Source: Brienomyrus brachyistius
Lineage: Eukaryota; Chordata; Actinopteri; Osteoglossiformes; Mormyridae
Direction: 5' to 3'
DNA length: 64,000 nucleotides
Assembly: GCF_023856365.1 (NCBI RefSeq)
Contig: NC_064540.1
Span: 14,285,191 to 14,349,190, forward strand
Shown: in pieces, positions 37,001 to 47,312 of the stretch
Layout of the letters: the number at the start of each line of letters is the position of its first letter
Numbering within the stretch: the stretch's first letter is position 1
The notes under the pieces: model-generated
The model's input: only the letters and a program-made list of their open reading frames with translations
Told to the model about the DNA's origin: nothing
The model's database searches: none
Position numbers and translations under genes: made by a program

Positions 37001-37631
37001 GTCCAGGTGGGCTGCAGGTAGAGAGTGAGACCAGTGTGCAGGTGGGCTGCAGGCAGACAGTGAGACCAGCGTGCAGGTGGGCTGCAGGCAGACAGTGAGA
37101 CCTGTCCTCTGCACTTTCCCCAGGCTGCTGGGCTGCAGGTAGAGAGTGAGACCAGCGTGCAGGTGGGCTGCAGGCAGACAGTGAGACCAGTGTGCAGGTG
37201 GGCTGCAGGCAGACAGTGAGACCTGTCCTCTGCACTTTCCCCAGGCTGCTGGGCTGCAGGCAGATAGTGAGACCAGCGTGCAGGTGGGCTGCAGGCAGAC
37301 AGTGAGACCTGTCCTCTGCACTTTCCCCAGGCTGCTGGGCTGCAGGTAGAGAGTGAGACCAGCGTGCAGGTGGGCTGCAGGCAGACAGTGAGACCAGTGT
37401 GCAGGTGGGCTGCAGGCAGACAGTGAGACCTGTCCTCTGCACTTTCCCCAGGCTGCTGGGCTGCAGGCAGAGAGTGAGACCAGCGTCCAGGTGGGCTGCA
37501 GGCAGACAGTGAGACCTGTCCTCTGCACTTTCCCCAGGCTGCTGGGCTGCAGGCAGACAGTGAGACCAGCGTGCAGGTGGGCTGCAGGCAGACAGTGAGA
37601 CCTGTCCTCTGCACTTTCCCCAGGCTGCTGC
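37001..37631. repeat. composite minisatellite of 35-bp and 51-bp modules
   Basis: The word cctgtcctctgcactttccc occurs at 37101, 37222, 37308, 37429, 37515 and 37601, with spacings of 121, 86, 121, 86 and 86. The difference is one extra 35-bp module (gtgcaggtgggctgcaggca plus gacagtgagaccag.). Thus 86 = 35 + 51 and 121 = 35 + 35 + 51. Minus frames up to 353 codons (Cys/Ser/Pro/Leu-rich) cross it in several registers because no unit contains a stop. These are not supported as genes. Confidence 0.96.
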
Positions 37632-38363
37632 TGCCTTAGTCCTGACAGGAACACCCTTGCCGGAGCCATAAACATCAACACCTTTTTTGTTAAAGAAACG
37701 ATGTCTTGCCTTTTCTTCACTGTTCACAGTTTGTGAAACTCGTGATGGGGTGAACCGCAGGGGTGGAGTGGGCCCTCTCTCACTGCCTACGCCTGTGAAG
37801 ATGCCAGCCGTGGGCTGTGTCATGTGCCAGTCGCAGTGCTCAATCCCATTGAGGTTCCCCTTCCATTTTTTTCCCCAATTCCCCTGAAATGAATCCTTAA
37901 TATAGTTGTTTTTGTCCAATAAGGAGCTTATTGTGAAAGCCTTGTAATTTATGGGGTCACGTTGGGCCCCTCCGGGCTGGTGAAGAATCCAGTACGCACT
38001 GAGTACAGTGAATATTTCATGGTGGGGCACTTTCACTGCCGTGTCTCTGATGACAGCAGAGCATTGCGTGCCAGTGGACAGTCATGTGTAGGCACTGCCT
38101 TTGCCATGGCCAGTGGGCAGCATTTGGAGAGATTTGTCGTGGGGGTGGGGTCGGCACCGGGGGTGGAGGTAGTGGTGGGCAGCGACAAGGGCAGCGAGGG
38201 GGGGGAAGCCAGTGACAGAGCTGTTGGGTCTGTGGTGATGGGGGAGGCAACTGAGATGGCGATGGGGGGCGACGGGGATGACAACAGGGGGGCCAGCCCC
38301 TGTCAGAATAATAAAAACGCAATACAGATGATTTTATTTAGAAACTCTACCACAGAAAAGACA
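37632..38363. other. unique DNA between two arrays
   Basis: No gene recognised. Both strands have open stretches of 80-140 codons that continue into the neighbouring arrays, but none matches a family. About 38140-38290 is G-rich with GGTGGG and GGCGACGGGG words. Confidence 0.5.
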
Positions 38364-40002
38364 GGGCTGGGGTACACAGTGGGCAGAGAGCCAGTCAATC
38401 ACTGGGCACAGGGCTGGGGTACACAGTGGGCGGAGAGCCAGTCAATCACTGGGCACAGGGCTGGGGTACACAGTGGGCAGAGAGCCAGTCAATCACTGGG
38501 CACAGGGCTGGGGTACACAGTGGGCGGAGAGCCAGTCCATCACTGGGCACAGGGCTGGGGTACACAGTGGGCAGAGAGCCAGTCAATCACTGGGCACAGG
38601 GCTGGGGTACACAGTGGGCAGAGAGCCAGTCAATCACTGGGCACAGGGCTGGGGTACACAGTGGGCAGAGAGCCAGTCAATCACTGGGCACAGGGCTGGG
38701 GTACACAGTGGGCAGAGAGCCAGTCAATCACTGGGCACAGGGCTGGGGTACACAGTGGGCAGAGAGCCAGTCCATCACTGGGCACAGGGCTGGGGTACAC
38801 AGTGGGCGGAGAGCCAGTCCATCACTGGACACAGGGCTGGGGTACACAGTGGGCAGAGAGCCAGTCAATCACTGGGCACAGGGCTGGGGTACACAGTGGG
38901 CAGAGAGCCAGTCAATCACTGGACACAGGGCTGGGGTACACAGTGGGCGGAGAGCCAGTCCATCACTGGGCACAGGGCTGGGGTACACAGTGGGCAGAGA
39001 GCCAGTCAATCACTGGGCACAGGGCTGGGGTACACAGTGGGCAGAGAGCCAGTCAATCACTGGGCACAGGGCTGGGGTACACAGTGGGCAGAGAGCCAGT
39101 CCATCACTGGGCACAGGGCTGGGGTACACAGTGGGCAGAGAGCCAGTCAATCACTGGGCACAGGGCTGGGGTACACACTGAGCAGAGAGCCAGTCAATCA
39201 CTGGGCACAGGGCTGGGGTACACAGTGGGCAGAGAGCCAGTCCATCACTGGGCACAGGGCTGGGGTACACAGTGGGCAGAGAGCCAGTCAATCACTGGGC
39301 ACAGGGCTGGGGTACACAGTGGGCAGAGAGCCAGTCAATCATTGGGCACAGGGCTGGGGTACACAGTGGGCAGAGAGCCAGTCAATCACTGGGCACAGGG
39401 CTGGGGTACACAGTGGGCAGAGAGCCAGTCAATCACTGGGCACAGGGCTGGGGTACACACTGAGCAGAGAGCCAGTCAATCACTGGGCACAGGGCTGGGG
39501 TACACAGTGGGCAGAGAGCCAGTCCATCACTGGGCACAGGGCTGGGGTACACAGTGGGCGGAGAGCCAGTCCATCACTGGGCACAGGGCTGGGGTACACA
39601 GTGGGTGGAGAGCCAGTCCATCACTGGACACAGGGCTGGGGTACACAGTGGGCGGAGAGCCAGTCAATCACTGGACACAGGGCTGGGGTACACAGTGGGC
39701 AGAGAGCCAGTCAATCACTGGACACAGGGCTGGGGTACACAGTGGGCAGAGAGCCAGTCAATCACTGGGCACTGGGCTGGGGTACACAGTGGGCAGAGAG
39801 CCAGTCCATCACTGGACACAGGGCTGGGGTACACAGTGGGCGGAGAGCCAGTCCATCACTGGACACAGGGCTGGGGTACACAGTGGGCGGAGAGCCAGTC
39901 CATCACTGGACACAGGGCTGGGGTACACAGTGGGCGGAGAGCCAGTCCATCACTGGACACAGGGCTGGGGTACACAGTGGAAAGAGAGATAGTCCATCGT
40001 AG
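38364..40002. repeat. 47-bp minisatellite, 35 copies
   Basis: The word gggctggggtac starts at 38364 and for the last time at 39962. The distance of 1598 bp is exactly 34 times 47, so the array has no net length change. Variants occur at a few fixed sites: gggcag/gggcgg, gtcaatc/gtccatc and gggcaca/ggacaca. A rarer variant, acactgagcag, occurs twice, 282 bp (six units) apart. Since 47 is not a multiple of three, a single frame passes through all three registers and gives a 47-residue repeat in a 676-codon frame. This openness needs no coding function. Confidence 0.98.
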
Positions 40003-43000
40003 ACACGCGCACACATACACACAGACACACAGAGCGACGGCCACTGAGCCACATTAGTTCACTTCCTCGCTTATATCCAGTTCAGCACACACACCTGATG
40101 GAAGCATACAGCTTTAAGAGATGATTCGGCATTGCCTTTCTAAATAGTACCTTTTACTTAGAAGGAAAAAGAACTGCCATCGATCTCAGATGGTAAATAT
40201 ACACAGCCGTAAGCTGGAAGTCGCTAATGCCTTTAGCCTTTAAGTCAGAAATCCACCACAGGTTAAAGAGGATAATCGAAAGTTAGTGGTTTTTGTCTTG
40301 AACAAGACTGTAGCCAGGGTAAAATCAAACTGTAATGTACCTTGGTTCCTGTTTTCTTGGGGGTGCAATGGCTAAAGTTTCAGAAGTAAAAACATTGTAA
40401 ACATGGCAAAAAATTCTGTTAATGGTGTCTTAACAGGTCTATACTTCTGTTCTTATTTTTCGACATGAATCCAGTTATCATTTCCGAAATATGTTTTGTT
40501 TTTTATCCCCAGAAGTCAGGCATACATTTTTCCAAAGTATTTTGACGAATAAAATAAATAAATATGAAATCTGCTCAGAGTGAAGGGGATCAGGAGACTG
40601 CAGCTGAAATTTTGCGGCTGTAATTCGATCTGGGCCGCTGTGCCCTTGCCAAGTTAGACTCACACTTCTTGCAGGGCAGAAAGTCAGAGAGGAGATTGAT
40701 TAGGTCTGTGGACTTTACTCTAAAGTTGCCACAGTTTCGGTGCAGGACGCCCTTAGCGAAAGCCCCGGGAATTTTGAAGGCGCCTTTCCTTCTGTTCCGG
40801 AACGTACTCTGGTCCCTGCTCTCTGGACCAGGGTTGAAGGGTTGTTTAGGCAAGGAGAGTGGACACCATTGCCATCCGTTTTCTCTACTAGGGTTTGCAG
40901 TGTATGAGAATGAAGGTTTCAATTATGGAATCTACTTTTTTCCCCAAAGTTACTGCTGGACTGTTGATGTCTATACATCTTCTTTTCCTGACACAAGAAC
41001 CTCTCCTAGCCATCTTGATTAGCTCCACTGGACATTAATCAGATAACAGGCCAATAACAGGCAACATATAATGGTGCAATCTAGCCGGAAAAGCAGGGAA
41101 GATGAGCACCACGGATTCCTGTAAGACCCAGACGGTGGTATCCACAAGCAGGCCGATCAATAATGAATTTTGATTCTATTTAGAAATGCATCATAAAACA
41201 TTGTTGTGGTTTTAAAGAAGACGAGAGGAGAGCAGAGACCACCAAGAAGCACCTGACAAGCGCTGGACTTTGTTTGAGTGGTAGTGAGCTCAGAGAATGA
41301 TGTGAGAATCGACACACTTCTTTATCTTTACCATTCACTTATGCTTTCTGCCAGGGTGCCTCACAAACACCTTCTTTGAGTTTCTCCAACCATTCGATGC
41401 GCTTATTATATTCCACCTTCCGCACAGTTGAGTCCTGCTACTGATCTGTGGGGCTGCAGAAGAGGATAACTGTGTCGAGCAGCTGCAGGTACTCCAGGAG
41501 AGTTAAAGTGGTTCCGGTCCGAACGTGAACGTGATCGATTTCAGCCTTGCTGTCATGTGACTCGGCTCCTCCAACCGCTCCCTGTTTCTTCCCGTTAGCA
41601 GAGAGGAAGCAGGCGCCTGGTCTTACGCCCTGTACAGTTACACAGGCCTGAAGGTGCCCGGGGGGGGGTGAGGATGCTCTGACTCCATCTGCTTGCCCCA
41701 GAGGGTTCTGCTGCTCCTCCTGCGTCAGTGGATTTGCCCCGTCCCTGACCCCAGCTATGCTGGGAACCAGCCGCAGCCCATTAAACCTTCCCACTGTCTG
41801 CCAAATCCAGCCCCACCACCCTCCCCCCATTCCTAAAGTGCGTCTGGAGCCCGACGCGATCGATAGATGTGACGGCTTCCCTGCCGCAGGAATTCCAGGG
41901 ATGTTTCCTATCGCGGTTTCCCAGGGAGCCCCGCCCACCAGGGGGCCAGAGGCCCAGTGAAAGCTCTACCTCTCTCAGATTGCCCCCCCCCCCTCCACCC
42001 CCCTAGGTAAGCCGGGTCTCATTCAGCCAGAAGTTTCCCCCAGGAACGTCAAACAGACTGGTTAGAACCGGATTTCTCTGATCCCTCCTTTCGCAGCGCA
42101 GTGGCCTGCGAGTGTGCAGTGCCGCAGATAAGTTAGCACAGGTGAGGATGAGAGATCCGCCACCCAGATGCGCCGTGGGCTGTGCCACACTGCAGCCGCC
42201 GGCTCTGTTACACGCAGGACGTGTATCGCACCTGTTTTCTGACACTCTTTCATGTCCAGTAACTCAGCGCCATGTTATCAGCAGAGAAAGAGCGACTACG
42301 ATCCCAGCAGCCGAGCGAGAGGAGCATGTAATATCATCACTGATAAGTGCTTTTCCGCACTGTAATCGGGATTTAATATGTCGCAGGACAATTTGCTCAA
42401 TTTCTTATTCTATTTTTTTTTATAGGTTAAGCATATTTGACAGTTTAATTGCAGATGGTTTAAAATTGATAGCAAAAAGTATGCTTTTGTTAGAACTTGG
42501 TTATAACAGGCAATAAAATCTTATAAAGAGGCTGAAACTGGTACATCCAATTTGACTAATTAAAGGCATGAAGATTACTTAATTAGTTTAATCAGATTAT
42601 GCATATTGTTATTTGTTTCAGTGAAACTCCAAATGATCAAGCCTTGATTTGTGTCAATTGAATTATAATCACTGTTTCACTTACCCTGACATTTCTAAAT
42701 TTCTCATTTGATTTGATTTGATTTAATCATTGCCTGTTGTGGTCAATTATTATAATTTATATTTACTTAATATTGTGTTTTACTATGGCAGTTATACATT
42801 TGCTAATTTATGGTTAGACAAAGCTTCACAGACGTGTGTCACAGAGTGATTACTGGTGGTTTGGAACTGCTCTATAATGTCAGTCTCCCTGGCATTTATG
42901 AGTGTTTGTTCGCTCCTGAGATTAGAAAGCATCTTGCATCCACAGATCCACCGCAGGTGCTGTCGCAGGCACAGACAGGACCCAGACTTCCGAACGATCC

Positions 43001-45283
43001 GGAAGGATCCGGGCCGGGGCCTCGCTTGTGCCTGACCGCCTCTGTTAGCACTTTTCCTCCGGCTTCCTCTGTGCCTGTATTACTTCCAGCTGTGATTCAC
43101 TCGCTCCCTCCATCTGTACGCAGCCAAAGGCACTTGGCACTCTGTGAATGATCTTTAAGCGATTAATGATGTGCTTCGTAGCCAAATGTTTGTATAGCAG
43201 TCACCTTAACAACCTGCACTGCCCTCTCAGACTTGCCCATAAAGACTCACCACTCTGCCCGGGCAGTTCCCTGTCCCAGACAAGGCTGAAGCCAGGCTGC
43301 TTAGGCCACAGAACAGAAGCACAAGGCTCCTGGGAATTTGTCCTCCTACCTGGAAGATTCACCTTCTAAGTATGAAGGCCAGAATCGTGGGCCTTTAAAA
43401 TAGCAGGCACATTCGTCCCGAACTCCTCTCGTTCTGTGAGGTGCTCCACCTCGACTGGTACGGTTTGTTTTGCCTGCTCTGGGAGGCCTTAAAAAGTGAT
43501 GAGTGTCCTTCATTTTCCTCAAAGAGCAAGAGAGAGTAAGGGCCGGCGTGCGCCGAACAGTGTTATTCCAGATGATGCGAAAAGCTAGACTCATGCTAAT
43601 TGGTTATTAGATTGCCAAGATGTGCTGGTACATGACTAATTGGGTCAGGGCCTAGTCAAATGAAATGTCTTAATGCACTCGCTCTCCCTCATATGCAGTA
43701 ATGACTGATTTTGGCTCGTCCATCAGGCCGTAATGTGTGCCTTTCTGCAATGATGCAGGAGGGAGCTTTCGCCATTTCCCAGAGCGCTCGGCTGCGGGCC
43801 TGACCTTTCCAATTAAGACACCGCCCCACCCCCCCCCCCCTCACTACCGCCTGTGCTGCCTTCCCCACTCTAAAGGTTGTCCTGGGGGGGTCTGCAATCT
43901 TTCAAGTACCGACGATAAGCGGAGTGTGTTTTGGGTGGCTGCGCCGCGAGTCTGACGCTGGCACCGAGACGCTGTTTAACTGGCCTCCGTTTGATGTCCC
44001 CGACGCAGTCGTGTCATGCTCTGCCGGCTCCTTTCATCTGGGCCTCAACCTGGCTGGGAGCGTCCTTGTGAGAATTCCCGAAAACTGCACTGATATTATC
44101 GCACGCCCCTGGTGACCGACAGCCACGTTAAAGGCGTCCCCATGCAGTCTGCCTTGTCAGCCGAACACGGCCACAGTAATTACCCTGTTCTGAACGTCTG
44201 TACCGGCAGAATCAGTCTCTGCCATCTCGGGTTGGTTTTATCGAGCAAGCAGGCCTCGCCACACACAAAGCTGCGACGCTCCCTTCACAAATGATCACAC
44301 TCCAGCTTTAAGAGACTAATTATGTCTTTATGTAGTACTGTGACATTTTCTTTCTGCATACATGCAAACTGCCTTTGTTACTGACACTATAAGGCTTCCC
44401 AGAGTTGTCAAACCGCACCATTATTCGGAGGTGACTTGGCGTTTCAGCTGAAACACACAAGCGGTCCGGAAAGCCAAAACGCTGAGTGCTTATTGATTTT
44501 TGTGTGCAGACAGGGCGGGCCGCAAATCGCCGCACTCCACACCCTGCCTACCACCTTCTGACTTAATTGCCTTTTACGGCACAGACATCTCCGCCCGGTA
44601 CATTTTTAAAGAGGCTCCGTCACACGAAGGAAGTCCGGTGTTGTGGAATCCATTAGGGTTTTGATTTGAGAAGGAGAGCCATTGCTGAGAGGCAAGCCGC
44701 TTCACACTGCGGTGTGCAATGTGCGCACGTGCGCCACCTGCGTGCGGATCAATGAAGAAACACCGCCGACTGCACGCCTGGCCGCTGTGCTCGCTTCCCC
44801 AGTAGCAGAAGTAGCTATTTCTGTCCGCGCTTGTTTTAACGTCTGGGTGGAGTGCCGTTCTTTCCAGGCCTCTCCAGGAAATGGGCAGAGATTTCCACCC
44901 ATTAAAGCAAGTTTAATTCACTCTGAAATTTTTCCAGTTAATTAACGAAGTTTGTGTCTTATCGCATCCCACGCTGGCGAAATGGAAGTAAGTCACGGTC
45001 AGTTATGCAACGCCTCCGTTCGCGTTATATAACGCGGGTCAGTGAGGGAACTGGGAAGAGATACAGCGCAAGGAATATCACGCCAGCAGACGTTATAGAA
45101 GACGTGGATGTTTGTTGCAGGGTCCTGTATGAGCGGAGTGTTTGTGTACACTGTGACTATAGGTGGCAGTCACCGCCTCTGCCTACAGACCTGTGATTGG
45201 CCAGCCTCTCATAGCTGACTCCCATGGGGGTGCTGACATCAAAGCAGAGCCCATACATGGAGTTTTCTTTTTATTTTTTTGTG
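40003..45283. other. unique DNA, no gene recognised
   Basis: The longest stretch here without an array. Frames reach 166 codons (minus, 41938-41438) with no recognised family. C-rich runs lie near 41985-42002 and 43825-43840. A short (ATTTG)n tract lies near 42708-42727. The 44890-44950 region has paired TTAATT words. A CTCF-like word at 45156-45170 is within chance expectation. Confidence 0.5.
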
Positions 45284-45408
45284 ACTGTGTGTGTGTGTCA
45301 GTGCCCTGTAATGGGCTGTAATGGGCTTTCTCCCCTGCCCTGTCCTGCCTGGGATAGTCTCCACCCCTCTCCACACCCCTGACCAGCATAAGTGGTTAGA
45401 AGATGCTG
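45284..45408 (+). mobile_element. SINE 3' fragment abutting a TG tract
   Basis: A short (GT)n tract leads into 'cagtgccctgtaatgggctg', then 'tgcctgggatagtctcc' and 'ccctgaccagcataagtggt' 'tagaagatg'. This matches the remembered 3' half of the same SINE family seen in reverse near 33.9 kb. The tRNA head is missing. Confidence 0.75.
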
Positions 45409-46889
45409 CTCTCCTCACTGCCTAGAGGTCTGCTGGATGTGCGTACTGCTCATGCACAGCAGCTGTGGGTTTTGCCTTCAGGAAAATGGCACGGAGCTGT
45501 ATTTCACATTCTGCTTGACCATTGACATTGTTGTTTTACAGATACTGCATCGCAGTGTTGAGTATGTTTATAATGCCAGTTTGTAACAGTAGTTTGTCTC
45601 GGAGCCGCTCTGATACGGACATGATGACACCACATAGTGTTTGCTTCACATTTTAAGAAACACAGGATTAAAGCAACAGTTGGATCTTCGGCTTAGCTTA
45701 TGACACATCTACTGAATTCGGAAAGCACCTCAGGCACTCTGATTCATTAATGAAGTTTTCCTGTTGATGGAAATTAGCTATTATTTACATTTATTAACAG
45801 AACATCTCTCATGCCTGGCAGAGCTGCATCAGGAATGCTTAGGGTGCAGTCATAAGTCCTGGACGTCTCGCTGTGCCTGACTGACTCTAAATCATATGCG
45901 TTTTGATACCGCCAGTGAATTTATGAGGACGGGCGAGTGTGTCGCTGCATGTGTAAATGTGCGCGTCATTGCCCCCCCCCCCACCTCCCCCCCATGCCAT
46001 CAGCCTGGGAATGTGGGCCTTCAGCGAGTCTGTCCCTCAGGCGAGCCTGTCTTCCTTCAGGTCCTCATTCTGTCCTACTTTCCGGACCGAGAGGGAACCT
46101 GCATTTCAGAACCCATAACTGATAAACTCTGAAACCATTACACAGTACCGGTGCCTTTTGTAAAAATTTTACAAGATAATTTAGTGATTATTTTTCTTTA
46201 ATCCACTGACAACTATAATTACTACACGTGACATGACGGAGCACCCAGTACTGCCGCACCGGGGTACTTAGGCGGGCTACCTACCCCACCTGTGCCCACA
46301 GCGGGATGCACCTGCCGCACCAAAGGTCAGTGGCTCCCATCTAGCCGCACAGCCCCTTGGTAAGTGAGAACCACAAAAATCTGCGATGGACTTCAATACT
46401 AAACACGGAGGCACTTGCTTTGAAATTTCCATTTGATTAGCCTGCAGTCTGGTTCTATTCTGCTCATGTGACCTCCCTGCCCCCCCCGTTCATGTGACCC
46501 CCCCCCACCCGTATTTCAATTCCCTCAATTTCCTTGTTTTCAAACTAAATAGAGACCATGTGTTGCATGGACAGGACAGGTGAGAATGGAGCCCTTCTCC
46601 ACAGTGGCTGCCGCCCATATTTCTCACAGCATTCTCAGTTGGGCTCTAACTCTACAGTTTTTCAGTTTATGTGGAGGCCAAGAGTCCAATCTAGTTTTAA
46701 CTATTTTTGTCTCTAGGGAAGAGCAGCATGTGCATTAGATATGGGCGCCAGCATGTGATAAAGTTCCTTGATTAATAATAATGATGTTTCTCCTACTGTG
46801 CAGCCCTGAGGGACTCGGAGCTTCAGGACCAACTTCTTTAATAATTCTATTGCATTGGAATGGTCTGATTTACTGCTGGGCATGAAGAA
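45409..46889. other. unique DNA, no gene recognised
   Basis: C-runs near 45971-45990 and 46483-46508. No coding signal recognised. Confidence 0.55.
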
Positions 46890-47312
46890 AGTATGCTGGG
46901 AGAGCACTGGGAGAGTGCCGGGAAAGTGCCAAGAGAGTGCTGGAAGAGTTCTGGGAGAGCACTGGGAGAGTGCCGGGAGAGCACTGGGAGAGCACTGAGA
47001 CAGTGCCAGAAGAGCACTGGGAGAGTGCTGGGAGAGCACTGGGAGAGTGCCGGGAGAGCACTGGGAGAGTGCCGGGAGAGCACTGGGAGAGTGTTGGGAG
47101 AGCACTGACAGAGTGCCAGAAGAGCACTGGGAGAGTGCCGGGAGAGCACTGGGAGAGTGTTGGGAGAGCACTGGGAGAGTGCCGGAAGAACACTGGGAGA
47201 GTGTTGGGAGAGCACTGGGAGAGTGCCGGGAGAGCACTGGGAGAGTGTTGGGAGAGCACTGGGAGAGTGCCGGGAGAGCACTGGGAGAACACTGGGAGAG
47301 CACTGGGAACCC
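46890..47312. repeat. 11-bp minisatellite organised as 22-bp dimers
   Basis: Alternating 11-bp words gggagagcact and gggagagtgcc (variants gtgttg, gtgctg) make a 22-bp dimer. The first 60 bases are more diverged. Frames are open on both strands (LGEHWESAGRALGE type on plus, SPSALPALSQC type on minus, up to 290 codons with flanks) because neither word creates stops. No independent evidence of a protein. Confidence 0.95.

Noticed and set aside
36975..38036. 353-codon minus-strand frame as a gene
   Set aside because: The C-terminal two thirds is the 35/51-bp array. The 140-residue non-repeat start matches no family, and parallel minus frames are also open.
37962..39992. 676-codon plus-strand frame as a protein-coding gene
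   Set aside because: Nearly all of it is the 47-bp tandem array. All three frames are largely open because the unit lacks stops, there is no recognised domain in the non-repeat part, and no splice or promoter evidence is visible.
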